From: Hymenobacter sp. BT18
GTDB taxonomy: Bacteria; Bacteroidota; Bacteroidia; Cytophagales; Hymenobacteraceae
DNA: 64,000 nt
Assembly: GCF_012273015.1 (NCBI RefSeq)
Contig: NZ_CP050954.1
Location: 620,001 to 684,000 of the forward strand
Reading direction: 5' to 3'
The notes beneath the pieces were generated by a model that did no database searches, was not told where the DNA came from, and worked only from the letters and a program-made list of their open reading frames with translations. A program made the position numbers and the translations under genes. Positions 38,826-47,625 of the stretch are shown here, piece by piece (within the stretch, counting starts at the first letter, position 1; each line of letters starts with the position of its first letter).

Positions 38826-39593
38826 ATGCAGATTACCTTCCTCGGAACCGGCACCTCGCAGGGGGTGCCCGTGATTGGGTGCCCGTGCGCCGTGTGCCGC
38901 TCCCTCGACTACCGCGACAAGCGGCTGCGGGTGTCGGTGCATCTGCAGGTACAGGGCAAAAGCATCATCATCGACTCCGGTCCCGACTTCCGCCAGCAGG
39001 CTCTGCGCGAGTACATCCAGCACCTCGATGCGCTGGTGTTCACCCATGAGCACAAAGACCACACCGCCGGCCTCGACGACATTCGGGCCTACAACTTCCG
39101 CCAGCAGCAGGACATGCCCGTGTACGCCGAGCCCCGGGTGCTGGAGCAGCTCAAGCAGGAGTACGCCTACATCTTCGCCGAGCACCGCTACCCGGGTATT
39201 CCGCAGGTGCAGCTGCAACCCATTCTGAGCGACACCGAAACTTTCCTGGTAGAAGGCGTGCCGTTTGAGCCCATTCGTGCCCTCCACTACAAGCTGCCGG
39301 TGCTGGGGTTTCGCGTCGGTAACTTTACGTACGTGACGGACGCCAACTACCTCTCGCCCGAGGCTTTGGAGCAGATGCGCGGCTCGGAGGTGATTGTGCT
39401 CAACGCCCTGCGCCACGAAAAGCATATTTCGCACTTCACCCTGCAGGAAGCCGTGGATATCCTCACGGACCTGGCGCCCAAGCGGGCTTACCTCACCCAC
39501 ATCAGCCACCAGCTGGGCCGCCACCGCGAGGTAGAAGCCACGTTGCCTTCGTTTATCCGGCTGGCGTACGACGGGCTGCGGTTGGCCCTATAA
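38826..39593 (+). CDS. PhnP-like metallo-beta-lactamase-fold phosphodiesterase
   Basis: 255 residues with MQITFLGTGTSQGVPVIGCPCAVC, the zinc-linked cysteine start typical of PhnP, the metal motif THEHKDHTAGLDDIR, TDANYL and THISHQLGRH near the end. PhnP hydrolyses phosphoribosyl 1,2-cyclic phosphate in phosphonate use; no phn genes are near, so the physiological substrate may be another cyclic phosphate. The start lies only 11 nt after the inverted repeat. Confidence 0.87.
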   Translation: MQITFLGTGTSQGVPVIGCPCAVCRSLDYRDKRLRVSVHLQVQGKSIIIDSGPDFRQQALREYIQHLDALVFTHEHKDHTAGLDDIRAYNFRQQQDMPVYAEPRVLEQLKQEYAYIFAEHRYPGIPQVQLQPILSDTETFLVEGVPFEPIRALHYKLPVLGFRVGNFTYVTDANYLSPEALEQMRGSEVIVLNALRHEKHISHFTLQEAVDILTDLAPKRAYLTHISHQLGRHREVEATLPSFIRLAYDGLRLAL

Positions 39594-39685
39594 CCCTGCA
39601 ATATCAGTGCTGGGGCCCAGAGCAGTGGGGCCGAGTGTAAATTCCTGCAAGATTCTGCCCGGCCAACCGTTAGGCAAGTAAAGTC

Positions 39686-40210
39686 ATGCTTGGTAAACCA
39701 GCATACCTCGTAATTAGCCTGCTTGGCTGTACTTTTTCCGGCTGGGCGCAACGCCCTACTGAAAGCATGTATACCAGCCCGGGCACCCCGCTGATTGTAC
39801 ACAAACCCGTTACGCCGTACAACTCTAATACCTACCGCGCGCTGGCGCTATTCCCCCGCTACTGGCAAACCGCCGATTCGGCCAAGCAGCTGGCGGAGTA
39901 CCGAGCGTTTCTGCACTCGGTATCCGGGCGAATACGGTTGCCGGATGCTTTCGTGTATCAGAATATTAAAACGTATGAATCCCTCGCCTCTTACGCACGG
40001 TTCGTTTTTCAGCTCATTATCAAACCAGATGGCACCTTAGCTGCTACGCTGGTTAGCAAAGAGTTCAGTAAGGACGGTAGCGAGTACTCAGCTGAATCTG
40101 TCCGCTTACTAGAGCAGTCAACTATCCGTACGCTCGGCACGTTACGTTTCGCCGCAGCCGCCACCCAGGACACCTTATTTCTTCCCGTAAATTTTGGCTT
40201 ACCCCGCTAA
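39686..40210 (+). CDS. Secreted protein with TonB-C-like end
   Basis: 174 residues; signal peptide MLGKPAYLVISLLGCTFSGWAQ. The C-terminal 75 residues (FVFQLIIKPDGTLAATLVSKEF ... RTLGTLRFAAAATQDTLFLPVNFGL) have the strand pattern of the TonB C-terminal fold, common in small Bacteroidota proteins, but no transmembrane anchor is present. The function is unknown. Confidence 0.6.
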   Translation: MLGKPAYLVISLLGCTFSGWAQRPTESMYTSPGTPLIVHKPVTPYNSNTYRALALFPRYWQTADSAKQLAEYRAFLHSVSGRIRLPDAFVYQNIKTYESLASYARFVFQLIIKPDGTLAATLVSKEFSKDGSEYSAESVRLLEQSTIRTLGTLRFAAAATQDTLFLPVNFGLPR

Positions 40211-40246
40211 AAACAGCCGGGCTGCCTGATCCGCTCTTCTCTACTT

Positions 40247-41830
40247 ATGCACATTAACTATTACTTTCTGCGGCAATTGGCCCCGGCGCTTACCCGGCAA
40301 CTAGCGGGCTATACCGTAGCCACGTGCTTTTCGCAGGAAAAGGATGAGTTGGTGATTGGTTTGACCAATGGCACGCAGGAGTTCTGGCTGAAAGCCCACT
40401 TAGCGGCGGCCGGGCCCCTGCTGGCCTTGCCCGAAACCTTTCACCGCGCCCGTCAGAACTCGGTAGATCTGCTGCTCGGCCTGCTGGGGTTGGCCGTGGA
40501 GTCCGTGCAGGCCTGGCCCCAGGACCGCGTGCTGCAGTTCAACTTCCGGGGCGGAGCCACCCTCCTCTTCAAGCTGTATAGTACCCGCCCCAACGCCGTA
40601 TTTCGCCCCGCCCCCGATGCCCCGGCCGAGCTGTTTCATCAGCGCTACAGCCCCGATGCGGAGCTGCACCCCTTGGCTGCAACTTCGGCAGAAACCCCGG
40701 TGACAGTGCCCAGCCAAGGCCCAGAGGCAAACCCGCTGAAGGCCTACCCCAGCCTCGGCGACCTGCCGCCCGTGTACCTGCGCGCCCAGGGCTACAACGA
40801 AGCACCTTTAGCTGAAAAATGGGCCATGGTGCAGAGCGTGGTGCCGGAGCTGGAGCAGCCCGCCGCTTTCTACCTGATTCGGCTGGCCGGGCGCACCCGC
40901 CTGAGCTTGCTGCCCGTAGGCGAAGTAGAAGCCACGCTGCCGGCTGATAACCCCATAGCAGCGCTGCGCCGCTTTGTGCCCTTGCTGCAGGGCCGCCGGG
41001 CCTACGAGACGGAGCTGCGCCAGGTGCGCCAGCTGCTGGAGAAGCGTGCCGACGAGGCCAGCACCAGCGCCGCCCACGCCCGCCGCCGCCTCCACGCCCT
41101 GGAGCACGAGGCCGGCTACCGCCACACCGCCGACCTGATTATGGCCCATCTGCACCATATTCAGCCCGGGGCCCCTCAGGTAGCGGTGGAAGATTACCTC
41201 ACCGGTGAGACGCGCATCATCAAGCTCAAAACCACCGAAACGCCCCAGCGCACCGCCCAGAACCTTTACCGCAAAGCCAAAAACCAGCAGCTCGAAACCC
41301 GCCAGCTGCAGGAACGCGCCGACCGCCGCGAAACCGAGGCGCTGGAGGCCCTGGAGCGGCTGGAGGAGCTGGCTGCCCTCCCGCCCGACGAGCTGCGCAC
41401 CCTGCGCACCTGGCGCAAACAGCACGGCCTGGATGCCGCCACCGTGGCTAAACCAGCCCAGGAGTTGCCCTTCAAAGTGTTTGAGGATAGTGGCTTTACC
41501 ATCCTGGTGGGACGCAATGCTCAGAACAACGACCTGCTCACCCAGCGCTATGCCCACAAGGACGACCTCTGGCTGCACGCCAAAGACGTAACCGGCTCCC
41601 ACGTGGTGATTCGGCAGCGGCCGGGCCACCCCGTGCCGGAGCCCGTGCAGGAGCGCGCCGCCCAGCTGGCTGCCTGGTATTCCCGCCGCAAGAACGATTC
41701 GCTCTGCCCGGTTACCATCACGCCCAAGAAGTTTGTGCGCAAGCCCAAAGGTGCGGTGGCGGGCTCGGTGGCCGTGGAGCGGGAAAAAGTACTGCTGGTA
41801 GTGCCCGCCAACCCCTTTGAGCGGGAGTAG
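40247..41830 (+). CDS. rqcH: RqcH-like NFACT protein (ribosome quality control)
   Basis: 527 residues. RqcH binds stalled 50S subunits with peptidyl-tRNA and recruits tRNA-Ala to add alanine tails. A diverged NFACT-N domain covers residues 1-220; a coiled-coil pair (about 255-290 and 340-385) follows, then the NFACT-R domain with GRNAQNNDLLTQRYAHKDDLWLHAKDVTGSHVVIR and the closing TITPKKFVRKPKGAVAGSV. The C-terminal part is diagnostic; the N-terminal part is less conserved than in Firmicutes forms. Confidence 0.87.
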   Translation: MHINYYFLRQLAPALTRQLAGYTVATCFSQEKDELVIGLTNGTQEFWLKAHLAAAGPLLALPETFHRARQNSVDLLLGLLGLAVESVQAWPQDRVLQFNFRGGATLLFKLYSTRPNAVFRPAPDAPAELFHQRYSPDAELHPLAATSAETPVTVPSQGPEANPLKAYPSLGDLPPVYLRAQGYNEAPLAEKWAMVQSVVPELEQPAAFYLIRLAGRTRLSLLPVGEVEATLPADNPIAALRRFVPLLQGRRAYETELRQVRQLLEKRADEASTSAAHARRRLHALEHEAGYRHTADLIMAHLHHIQPGAPQVAVEDYLTGETRIIKLKTTETPQRTAQNLYRKAKNQQLETRQLQERADRRETEALEALERLEELAALPPDELRTLRTWRKQHGLDAATVAKPAQELPFKVFEDSGFTILVGRNAQNNDLLTQRYAHKDDLWLHAKDVTGSHVVIRQRPGHPVPEPVQERAAQLAAWYSRRKNDSLCPVTITPKKFVRKPKGAVAGSVAVEREKVLLVVPANPFERE

Positions 41831-41857
41831 CTGCCGGGGGTGAACTGACGTAAAACA

Positions 41858-41894
41858 ACACGTCCCGCTTCGGCAGGGCCAAAGCGGGACGTGT
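41858..41894. terminator. Hairpin between rqcH and tRNA-Leu
   Basis: ACACGTCCCGCTT and AAGCGGGACGTGT pair perfectly around an 11-nt loop between convergent genes. Confidence 0.75.
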
Positions 41895-41905
41895 AACTAT
41901 TTGCG

Positions 41906-41987
41906 TGCGCGCGGGGAGATTCGAACTCCCACACCCGAAGGCACCACCCCCTCAAGATGGCGTGTCTACCAGTTTCACCACGTGCGC
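41906..41987 (-). tRNA. tRNA-Leu(GAG)
   Basis: 82 nt, minus strand. D arm GGTGAAACTGGTAGACAC, anticodon stem CCATC/GGTGG with loop TTGAGGG (anticodon GAG), a short variable arm (TGCCTTCGGGTGT) and T arm GGGAG TTCGAAT CTCCC. The acceptor strands GCGCACG and CGCGCGC pair at six positions with an A5-C68 mismatch. The discriminator is A; CCA is not encoded. Confidence 0.93.
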
Positions 41988-42289
41988 AAAGGAATAGGCG
42001 AAGTCGGTAAGCAGGGCGAAAACCGTTGTTTTCGGCTTCGGTGAGGCGGCGAAGCGAGGGCAAAAGTAGGCACTGCGGTATACCAGTGCAAGCCTGGCTT
42101 GCTTTTTTTTGGGGAAAAGGGGCCACTACCCTATCTTTTTCCGACTCTTGCGGCTCATACTCAGCCACAAGCCCTGACTATCCCTTTATTCATTTTTCTT
42201 TCATGCCCGCGTGCTAACTCGGCATTTTGAGCGGCGACACGTTATTACCCGCCGCAGTTCGCTCTGTCTTTTTCCTTTATTTCTGCTGT

Positions 42290-42754
42290 ATGCCTACGCC
42301 CCAGACTCCCGCGCCAAAGTCCGTTTTTGCCCGCCTGGCCGAACACATTACCCAGTTCGTTGGCTCTACCCTGGCTTTCTGCCTGGCCGTGGGCACGGTG
42401 CTGGTGTGGGCCGTCACGGGGCCCTTGTTTCACTACTCCGAAACCTGGCAGCTCGTCATCAATACCGGCACCACCATCATCACCTTTCTGATGGTGTTTC
42501 TCATTCAGCGCGCCCAAAACAAGGATTCCCTGGTCATGCACCTGAAGCTGAATGAGCTGCTGGCGGCCACCAAGGGCGCCAGCAACCGCCTCATCAACGC
42601 CCAGGACTTCACGGAGCACGAAATTCAGCTCCTGCACCAGTACTTCTGCCTGCTGGCTGAAAAAGCCAAAGCCGATCGCGACCTGGGCAAAACGCACTCG
42701 GTGGAGGAAGCCGAGGAAAACCACGCCGAAAAGCGCGCCGCCCACCGGGTCTGA
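42290..42754 (+). CDS. Low-affinity iron permease-family protein
   Basis: 154 residues from the ATG at 42290. Two membrane helices (about residues 24-45 and 55-72) frame TGPLFHYSETWQLVINTGTTIITFLMVFLIQRAQNKDS, the block shared with the Fet4-like low-affinity iron permease family. LHLKLNELL follows, and the charged C-terminal tail is cytoplasmic. Bacterial members are far shorter than yeast Fet4 and their transport role is unproved. The ATG at 42290 is preferred to an upstream non-ATG start. Confidence 0.8.
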   Translation: MPTPQTPAPKSVFARLAEHITQFVGSTLAFCLAVGTVLVWAVTGPLFHYSETWQLVINTGTTIITFLMVFLIQRAQNKDSLVMHLKLNELLAATKGASNRLINAQDFTEHEIQLLHQYFCLLAEKAKADRDLGKTHSVEEAEENHAEKRAAHRV

Positions 42755-42863
42755 ACAGATTAAACAAATACTGTATACTTATTCTCCGATAAATCATCCT
42801 TTTCTTTAGCCACCATTTATTACTGACCGCCCCAGGTAGGCGGTTCCTTATTTCCTGCTGCTT

Positions 42864-44324
42864 ATGCAAAACAGCTATACGTTGTTCCGGTATCTTCTCC
42901 TGCTGGTAGCGCTGCTGAGTGCGTGTACCAAGCAAAACGACCCTGCCCTGCCTGACCTGCGCACCACCCAAACCCGGCTCCAGCGCCTGAGTCCCGAGCT
43001 GGAACACCTCCGGCAGGCCTTTGTGGCTGGCCCCTACGCCCAACAGCTGACCGTTACGCTACCCGACAGCGCCCGGCTCTCCTGGGAGCCGCAGTGGGCG
43101 CAGACCTCGTACCGTTCCAGCCAGGGCCAGCCTACCAGTTGGTACGTGCCCCTGGCTCAGCCCGCCGTGCAGTGGGTGGGCGTGCGGAAGTACCTGCTGA
43201 TCCGGCAGGTAGGCGGCGTGCTAGAGTTCAACGAAGCTACTTTTCTCTTCGATGAGCACGCCAATACCCCCGCTACGGCCAGCCCCAGCGCCTTTTTTGC
43301 CACCTTCACCGGGATACTGCGGGTGCGCAACCTGGCCACGGGCGGCGAGTTTCCGGTCGTTTACCGCCAGGGACGTCGGCAGGCCCTGGCCGGGCGGGCT
43401 GCCCCGACGGGCCAGGCCACGGCCGCCCAGACGGCCTCCTGCTACACGATGGTCTACTGCGACTGGACCGGGTACTGCATCAGCGAATCGACGGTGCTGG
43501 TGTACGGGGCCGCCACCGCCGGGCTCGGCTACTGCCAGTCGCCACCGGAGGATGGGGTGGGATGTTCCAACATTACCTGGACGTTGACGAACTCCAACAG
43601 CCAGACCGCCTGCTCCCCCGACCCGCCCTATGACCCCGGCACCCCCGGCGACCCTGGCACTCCCACCGAGCCCACCACCCCAACTGCCCCTGTAAACACG
43701 CCTTGCCAGGGAATGAAGACCCTAAGCCAGCAAACGCCCTTTCAACAAGCCGAAGCTACGCTGATAGCGAAAGCAGCTAATCCCCTCGAACATGGCTATA
43801 CATACAGCAACAGTAGTGATGCTTCCTCCTACGTGTATGGGGTGCAGAATTCTAATGAAATTTCTCTATACCTGAGTCATAACAACAATATGGAAGGAAC
43901 AATGCATACACATCCTCCAGGAGGGCTACTATTCTTCTCAGGTACCGATTTGCAGAGCCTCTACGATGATATTATCAATAACCGGGTGAAAGACCCAGCC
44001 GCTTTCACTATTACTATCTTCGGTGCAAATGGATTGGATTATGCTATCCGAATTCAAGACCTACAACAGTTCAAAGAATTTGGGAAGGCTTGGTTGGAGA
44101 ATGACGATAAAGTGCGAATGTTAGAATATGTTTACTATCAAGATACTGTAAACGGCATTGCTAGCACAAGCACAACAACAGCAACTCGCGAAAAGGCAGC
44201 CCTATCCATGCTCAGAGGTGAGAAAGCTGGCTTGGTAGTGTTCAAGCAGGACCGAAACTCTAATAATTGGTCGCAACTTGCTTTAGATAGTAATAATAGT
44301 GTACTCTCTGTTCCGTGTCCTTAA
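42864..44324 (+). CDS. Lipoprotein with C-terminal JAMM-like metalloprotease motif
   Basis: 486 residues. Lipoprotein signal (LLLLVALLSACTK, Cys21). Residues 25-250 are a GC-rich, Cys-containing domain ending in a PGTPGDPGTPTEPTTPT linker. The C-terminal part (about 280-486) has HTHPPGGLLFFSGTDLQSL, which fits an HxH...SxxD metal site of the JAMM/MPN+ type with one extra residue in the spacer, and a possible upstream Glu in SNEISLYLS. This part is encoded by distinctly AT-rich DNA from about 43750 on, as if the C-terminal domain were acquired separately. It is followed 10 bp later by three tandem paralogues. Protease activity is inferred. Confidence 0.65.
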   Translation: MQNSYTLFRYLLLLVALLSACTKQNDPALPDLRTTQTRLQRLSPELEHLRQAFVAGPYAQQLTVTLPDSARLSWEPQWAQTSYRSSQGQPTSWYVPLAQPAVQWVGVRKYLLIRQVGGVLEFNEATFLFDEHANTPATASPSAFFATFTGILRVRNLATGGEFPVVYRQGRRQALAGRAAPTGQATAAQTASCYTMVYCDWTGYCISESTVLVYGAATAGLGYCQSPPEDGVGCSNITWTLTNSNSQTACSPDPPYDPGTPGDPGTPTEPTTPTAPVNTPCQGMKTLSQQTPFQQAEATLIAKAANPLEHGYTYSNSSDASSYVYGVQNSNEISLYLSHNNNMEGTMHTHPPGGLLFFSGTDLQSLYDDIINNRVKDPAAFTITIFGANGLDYAIRIQDLQQFKEFGKAWLENDDKVRMLEYVYYQDTVNGIASTSTTTATREKAALSMLRGEKAGLVVFKQDRNSNNWSQLALDSNNSVLSVPCP

Positions 44325-44334
44325 TCTTACACAT

Positions 44335-44889
44335 ATGCTTCAGCGCTTTTTCTTCTTCTACCTTCTGTGTTTGCTTATAGTGGTTCAAGGTCATGCGCAG
44401 CAGGTTGGAAAACCCAGCCAGCCCGCGGGAACCGTCATCACAAAGCCCCTGCCCGAGGAGGGAGGTGAACCGCCCGCCCCGGCACTGCCGGCTGAGAAAT
44501 TCCTGGGTATATGGGAATGGCGCTCCGGCACCACCGTTTTCCGGCTGCAACTAAGCCGTGACCCGTATTTTCTACTGCCCAACGGCAAAACCCTGCCGAC
44601 TATCGTTGGACAACATAGCTATACCCGCAACGGCATACTGGTAGAAACCTCATTGAATAAAGAGATGACTGTGCTGGCTAAGCCAACAACGGGTAACATC
44701 CTTTCTGGCACTTATAAGGAATTGACTAAGAAAACCTGGGGCTGGGTAACTCTTACTATCCTTCCTACTGCGCCCAATAAAATGACCTTTGCATTAAAGC
44801 AGAAAGAAGGCGCCGTAACCGGCACGGCCCCTATCCCAACCGTGGGCTTCACCGTACCCAGCACCATGACGCTCACCCGCGTACCCTAA
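44335..44889 (+). CDS. Secreted DUF6705-like protein, paralogue 1
   Basis: 184 residues from the ATG at 44335 (MLQRFFFFYLLCLLIVVQGHAQ, signal peptide). The core FLGIWEWRSGTTVFRLQLSR and the closing FTVPSTMTLTRVP are shared with the next two proteins. The F-x-G-x-W-E/K-W pattern resembles DUF6705, small secreted proteins of Bacteroidota with unknown role. Its stop codon overlaps the next start by one base (TAATG). Confidence 0.7.
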   Translation: MLQRFFFFYLLCLLIVVQGHAQQVGKPSQPAGTVITKPLPEEGGEPPAPALPAEKFLGIWEWRSGTTVFRLQLSRDPYFLLPNGKTLPTIVGQHSYTRNGILVETSLNKEMTVLAKPTTGNILSGTYKELTKKTWGWVTLTILPTAPNKMTFALKQKEGAVTGTAPIPTVGFTVPSTMTLTRVP

Positions 44890-45440
44890 TGCGCTACCTG
44901 GCTGTACTTGGCCTGTGCCTGCTGGGGTCTTACTCACAAGGTCATGCGCAGCAGGGCGCAAAACCCCGCCCGCCTGCGGGAACCGTCATTACCAAGCCCC
45001 TACACGAGGAGGGAGATAAGCTGCCCTCCCCGGTGCTGCCGGCCGAAAAATTTCTAAGCACGTGGGAATGGCGCTCCGGCACCACCGTTTTCCGGCTACA
45101 ACTAAGCCGTAACCTTAATTTGCTATTACCCAATGGCAAATCTGTTCCGGCAATTGTTGGGCAACATTCTTATACTCGTAATAGAATCCTTAAAGAAACT
45201 TCGCTCAACAAGAAGATGACGGTGCTTGCCAAACCGGTGGCAGGTAATATTCTCTCCGGTATTTTTACTGACCTGACGAAAAACAAGTCTGGCTGGCTAA
45301 CGATTTCCGTCATGCCCACAACGCCCAACAAAATGTCCTGGGTTTTAGAGCCAAAGGAAGGCGCCGTAACCGGCAACGCTCCTATGCCCGCCGCCGGTTT
45401 TACCGTGCCCACGACCATGACGCTCACCCGCGTGCTATGA
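44889..45440 (+). CDS. Secreted DUF6705-like protein, paralogue 2
   Basis: 183 residues, closely similar to paralogue 1 along its length (AGTVITKPL, FLSTWEWRSGTTVFRLQLSR, FTVPTTMTLTRVL). Signal peptide MRYLAVLGLCLLGSYSQGHAQ. Divergence is concentrated in the middle, where the DNA is AT-rich. It overlaps paralogue 3 by ATGA. Confidence 0.7.
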   Translation: MRYLAVLGLCLLGSYSQGHAQQGAKPRPPAGTVITKPLHEEGDKLPSPVLPAEKFLSTWEWRSGTTVFRLQLSRNLNLLLPNGKSVPAIVGQHSYTRNRILKETSLNKKMTVLAKPVAGNILSGIFTDLTKNKSGWLTISVMPTTPNKMSWVLEPKEGAVTGNAPMPAAGFTVPTTMTLTRVL

Positions 45441-46009
45441 TGCGCGGCCTGGTTACATTCATACTATACCTGCTGAGTGCTTATGCCCAGGCCTATGCGC
45501 AACCGGGCGCGAAACCCCGCCAAGCCGCAGGAACCGTCATCACCAAGCTGCTACCCAGGGATGAGCCGCCCGCCCCGGTGCTGCCCGCCGAGCAGTTCCT
45601 GGGTACGTGGGAATGGCGCTCCGGCACTGATGTCTTCCGTGTCACTTTCACCCGGAACCGATTTTATCAGCTGCCCAACGGCACCTCCATGCATGTAGTA
45701 ATTGGCCGCCACTGGTACACCCGCAGTGGTGTTATCATTGAAAATTCGACCACTAATAGCTTAGCCTTACGCTATGGGCACACTCTGCTTGGGCGCCTCC
45801 ACGAGGATTGGAGTATAGATATGGGCTTCACGGATCTGACAAAAAATAAACCAGGTAGAGCCCAACTAACAATTAATCCAACCACCCCGAATAAGCTGCA
45901 GTTTACACTTCGTGAGTTGGAAGGCGGTATGCTGGCCCTGCCCAACACCCCGACCCCGGCCGCCGGCTTCACCATCCCTACCACCATGACCCTTACCCGC
46001 GTACCCTAG
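45437..46009 (+). CDS. Secreted DUF6705-like protein, paralogue 3
   Basis: 190 residues, the most diverged of the three (FLGTWEWRSGTDVFRVTFTR in the core). The start may be the ATG at 45437 or the next one at 45440; both overlap the previous stop. Signal peptide LVTFILYLLSAYAQAYAQ. The three genes and the JAMM-like lipoprotein gene form a tight run, so the products probably work together or against one another in the envelope. Confidence 0.7.
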   Translation: MMRGLVTFILYLLSAYAQAYAQPGAKPRQAAGTVITKLLPRDEPPAPVLPAEQFLGTWEWRSGTDVFRVTFTRNRFYQLPNGTSMHVVIGRHWYTRSGVIIENSTTNSLALRYGHTLLGRLHEDWSIDMGFTDLTKNKPGRAQLTINPTTPNKLQFTLRELEGGMLALPNTPTPAAGFTIPTTMTLTRVP

Positions 46010-46015
46010 CCTTTC

Positions 46016-46102
46016 GTCCATTCCGAGCGCAGCGCGGAATCTGGGACAGGTCCTGAATAGCTATACCAGCTACCCCAGATTCCGCGCTACGCTCGGAATG
46101 AC
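46016..46102. repeat. Inverted intergenic repeat, family C
   Basis: ATTCCGAGCGCAGCGCGGAA (46020-46039) and its inverse (to 46102) flank 27 nt. The design (GAGCGCAGCG arm, GCTACGCTC counter-arm) is the same as in family A at 9487-9575 with different outer words, so they are probably related. Confidence 0.75.
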
Positions 46103-46135
46103 AAAAAAGCAGCCCGACCAGATGGCCGGGCTGCG
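46103..46135 (-). terminator. Terminator after dps
   Basis: On the minus strand GCAGCCCGGCC and GGTCGGGCTGC pair and are followed by TTTTTT. Confidence 0.75.
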
Positions 46136-46161
46136 TTCGTTACTGACGGGGCTACCGGGGC

Positions 46162-46818
46162 CTACGAGCGGGCCAGCGGGGTATCCACCACGTGCTCCGA
46201 CACGAACCACACCTGCAGCTCGTTGGTGCGCAGCACATTGCTTACCACCAGGTCGTTGGTACCGTCGTCGCCGGCGTCGTCGGCTTTTTTGGCGTAGTCG
46301 TGGCAGTTCTTGAGGATGATCTGGTGGGCCTCCAACAGGCGCGATACCTGCACGGGAGCTTCTTCGCGGTCTTTGGGGGGGCGCGGAATGGTAGTCAGCT
46401 CGGCTACGTCGGCAGCCATGGCTACGGCCACGCCGCCCAGGATCTGAATCCGCTCGGCAATCATGTCAATCAGGGCATCCTGCTCCTCGTAGTGCTTGTC
46501 GTAGAGCAGGTGCAGCTGGTAGAAGGTGGGGCCCACTACCTGCCAGTGGTGCTTTTTGTACATGTCGCGGATGGAGCACGTATCGGCCAGCAGCTGGTTG
46601 AGCATATCTACGCTTTCCTGGCGGGTTTTGGCGTCGAGGCCGATGGGCAGGCGCTGCGACACGGTGCCGTACTTCTGCAGGGGCGCGGGGGCGTTGAACT
46701 GCTGGTTGAGGATGGGCTGCACGCTGGGGGCAGCGGCCTGGCCATTGGCGGACGAGGAAGCCGCAGCTGCTTTCTGTTGGGCGGCGGGCTTTTTGGGAGC
46801 AGTGGTTTTGGTTGCCAT
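46162..46818 (-). CDS. dps: Dps-like ferroxidase / DNA-protection protein
   Basis: 218 residues from the ATG at 46818. A 55-residue Lys/Ala/Pro/Gln-rich extension, which could bind DNA, precedes the ferritin-like domain. The intersubunit iron site is readable as His in MYKKHHWQVVGP and Asp/Glu in LYDKHYEEQDALIDMIAERIQILGG. Dps oxidises and stores iron and shields DNA under stress or starvation. It is divergent from a VIT1-like transporter gene, another iron-handling protein, and the two share a 105-bp promoter region. Confidence 0.92.
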   Translation of the reverse strand: MATKTTAPKKPAAQQKAAAASSSANGQAAAPSVQPILNQQFNAPAPLQKYGTVSQRLPIGLDAKTRQESVDMLNQLLADTCSIRDMYKKHHWQVVGPTFYQLHLLYDKHYEEQDALIDMIAERIQILGGVAVAMAADVAELTTIPRPPKDREEAPVQVSRLLEAHQIILKNCHDYAKKADDAGDDGTNDLVVSNVLRTNELQVWFVSEHVVDTPLARS

Positions 46819-46911
46819 GATGGGGTTCGGGGAATGAGAGGCGCCGGGTACGATACGCGGCGGCCGAGCTTTTCTTACGCAAGCTTTCCGGGGAGGTTGA
46901 GCGAATCTGCT

Positions 46912-46919
46912 TACTTTCC
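46912..46919 (+). promoter_or_regulatory. -7-like element abutting the VIT1-like gene
   Basis: TACTTTCC, a weak match to TAnnTTTG, ends 4 nt before the ATG at 46924, a geometry like that of bcp. Confidence 0.35.
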
Positions 46920-46923
46920 GGCC

Positions 46924-47625
46924 ATGAAGCACCAGCACCCGCACCCCGAGGAGCACCTCACCAGCTCGGCCATGCTCCAGGATATCGTCATTGGCCTCTC
47001 CGACGGGCTCACGGTGCCCTTTGCCCTGGCCGCGGGCCTGAGTGGAGCGGTGGATTCGTCGGGCTTGGTCATTACGGCGGGGCTGGCCGAAATTGTGGCG
47101 GGCTCCATCGCCATGGGTCTGGGCGGCTACCTGGCCGGGCGCACCGAGGTAGAGCACTACCAGGCCGAGCTAGCCCGCGAGTACCGCGAAGTAGCCGAAG
47201 TGCCCCACGTGGAGCGCGCCGAGGTAGACGAGCTGCTGGCCGAAATGGGCCTCTCCCCCGCCACCCGCGCCCAGGCCGTAGCAGAACTCACCGCTGACCC
47301 CGACCAGTGGGTGCGCTTCATGATGAAGTATGAGCTGGGCCTGGAAAAGCCCGACCCCCAGCAGGCCCGCAAAAGTGCCCTCACCATTGGGCTGGCCTAC
47401 GCCCTGGGCGGACTGGTGCCCCTCACGGCCTATTTTTTCACGGTCACGCCCCGGGAAGGGCTGCTCTGGTCGGCGGTGATTACGCTGCTCTGCCTGCTGG
47501 TATTTGGCTACCTGAAAAGCCGCCTCACCGGCCAGCCGCCCGTACTAGGGGCCCTGCGCATGGCCGGCATCGGGGCCCTGGCCGCCGGCGCCGCCTTCCT
47601 CGTCGCCCGCTGGATAAGCGGCTGA
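46924..47625 (+). CDS. VIT1/CCC1-family iron/manganese transporter
   Basis: 233 residues with the family block VIGLSDGLTVPFALAAGLSGAVDSSGLVITAGLAEIVAGSIAMGLGGYLAGRTEVEHY (first two helices), a charged cytoplasmic metal-binding region (about 85-150) and three further helices near the C-terminus. Members move Fe(II) or Mn(II) out of the cytoplasm. The position back to back with dps suggests joint iron control. Confidence 0.9.
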   Translation: MKHQHPHPEEHLTSSAMLQDIVIGLSDGLTVPFALAAGLSGAVDSSGLVITAGLAEIVAGSIAMGLGGYLAGRTEVEHYQAELAREYREVAEVPHVERAEVDELLAEMGLSPATRAQAVAELTADPDQWVRFMMKYELGLEKPDPQQARKSALTIGLAYALGGLVPLTAYFFTVTPREGLLWSAVITLLCLLVFGYLKSRLTGQPPVLGALRMAGIGALAAGAAFLVARWISG

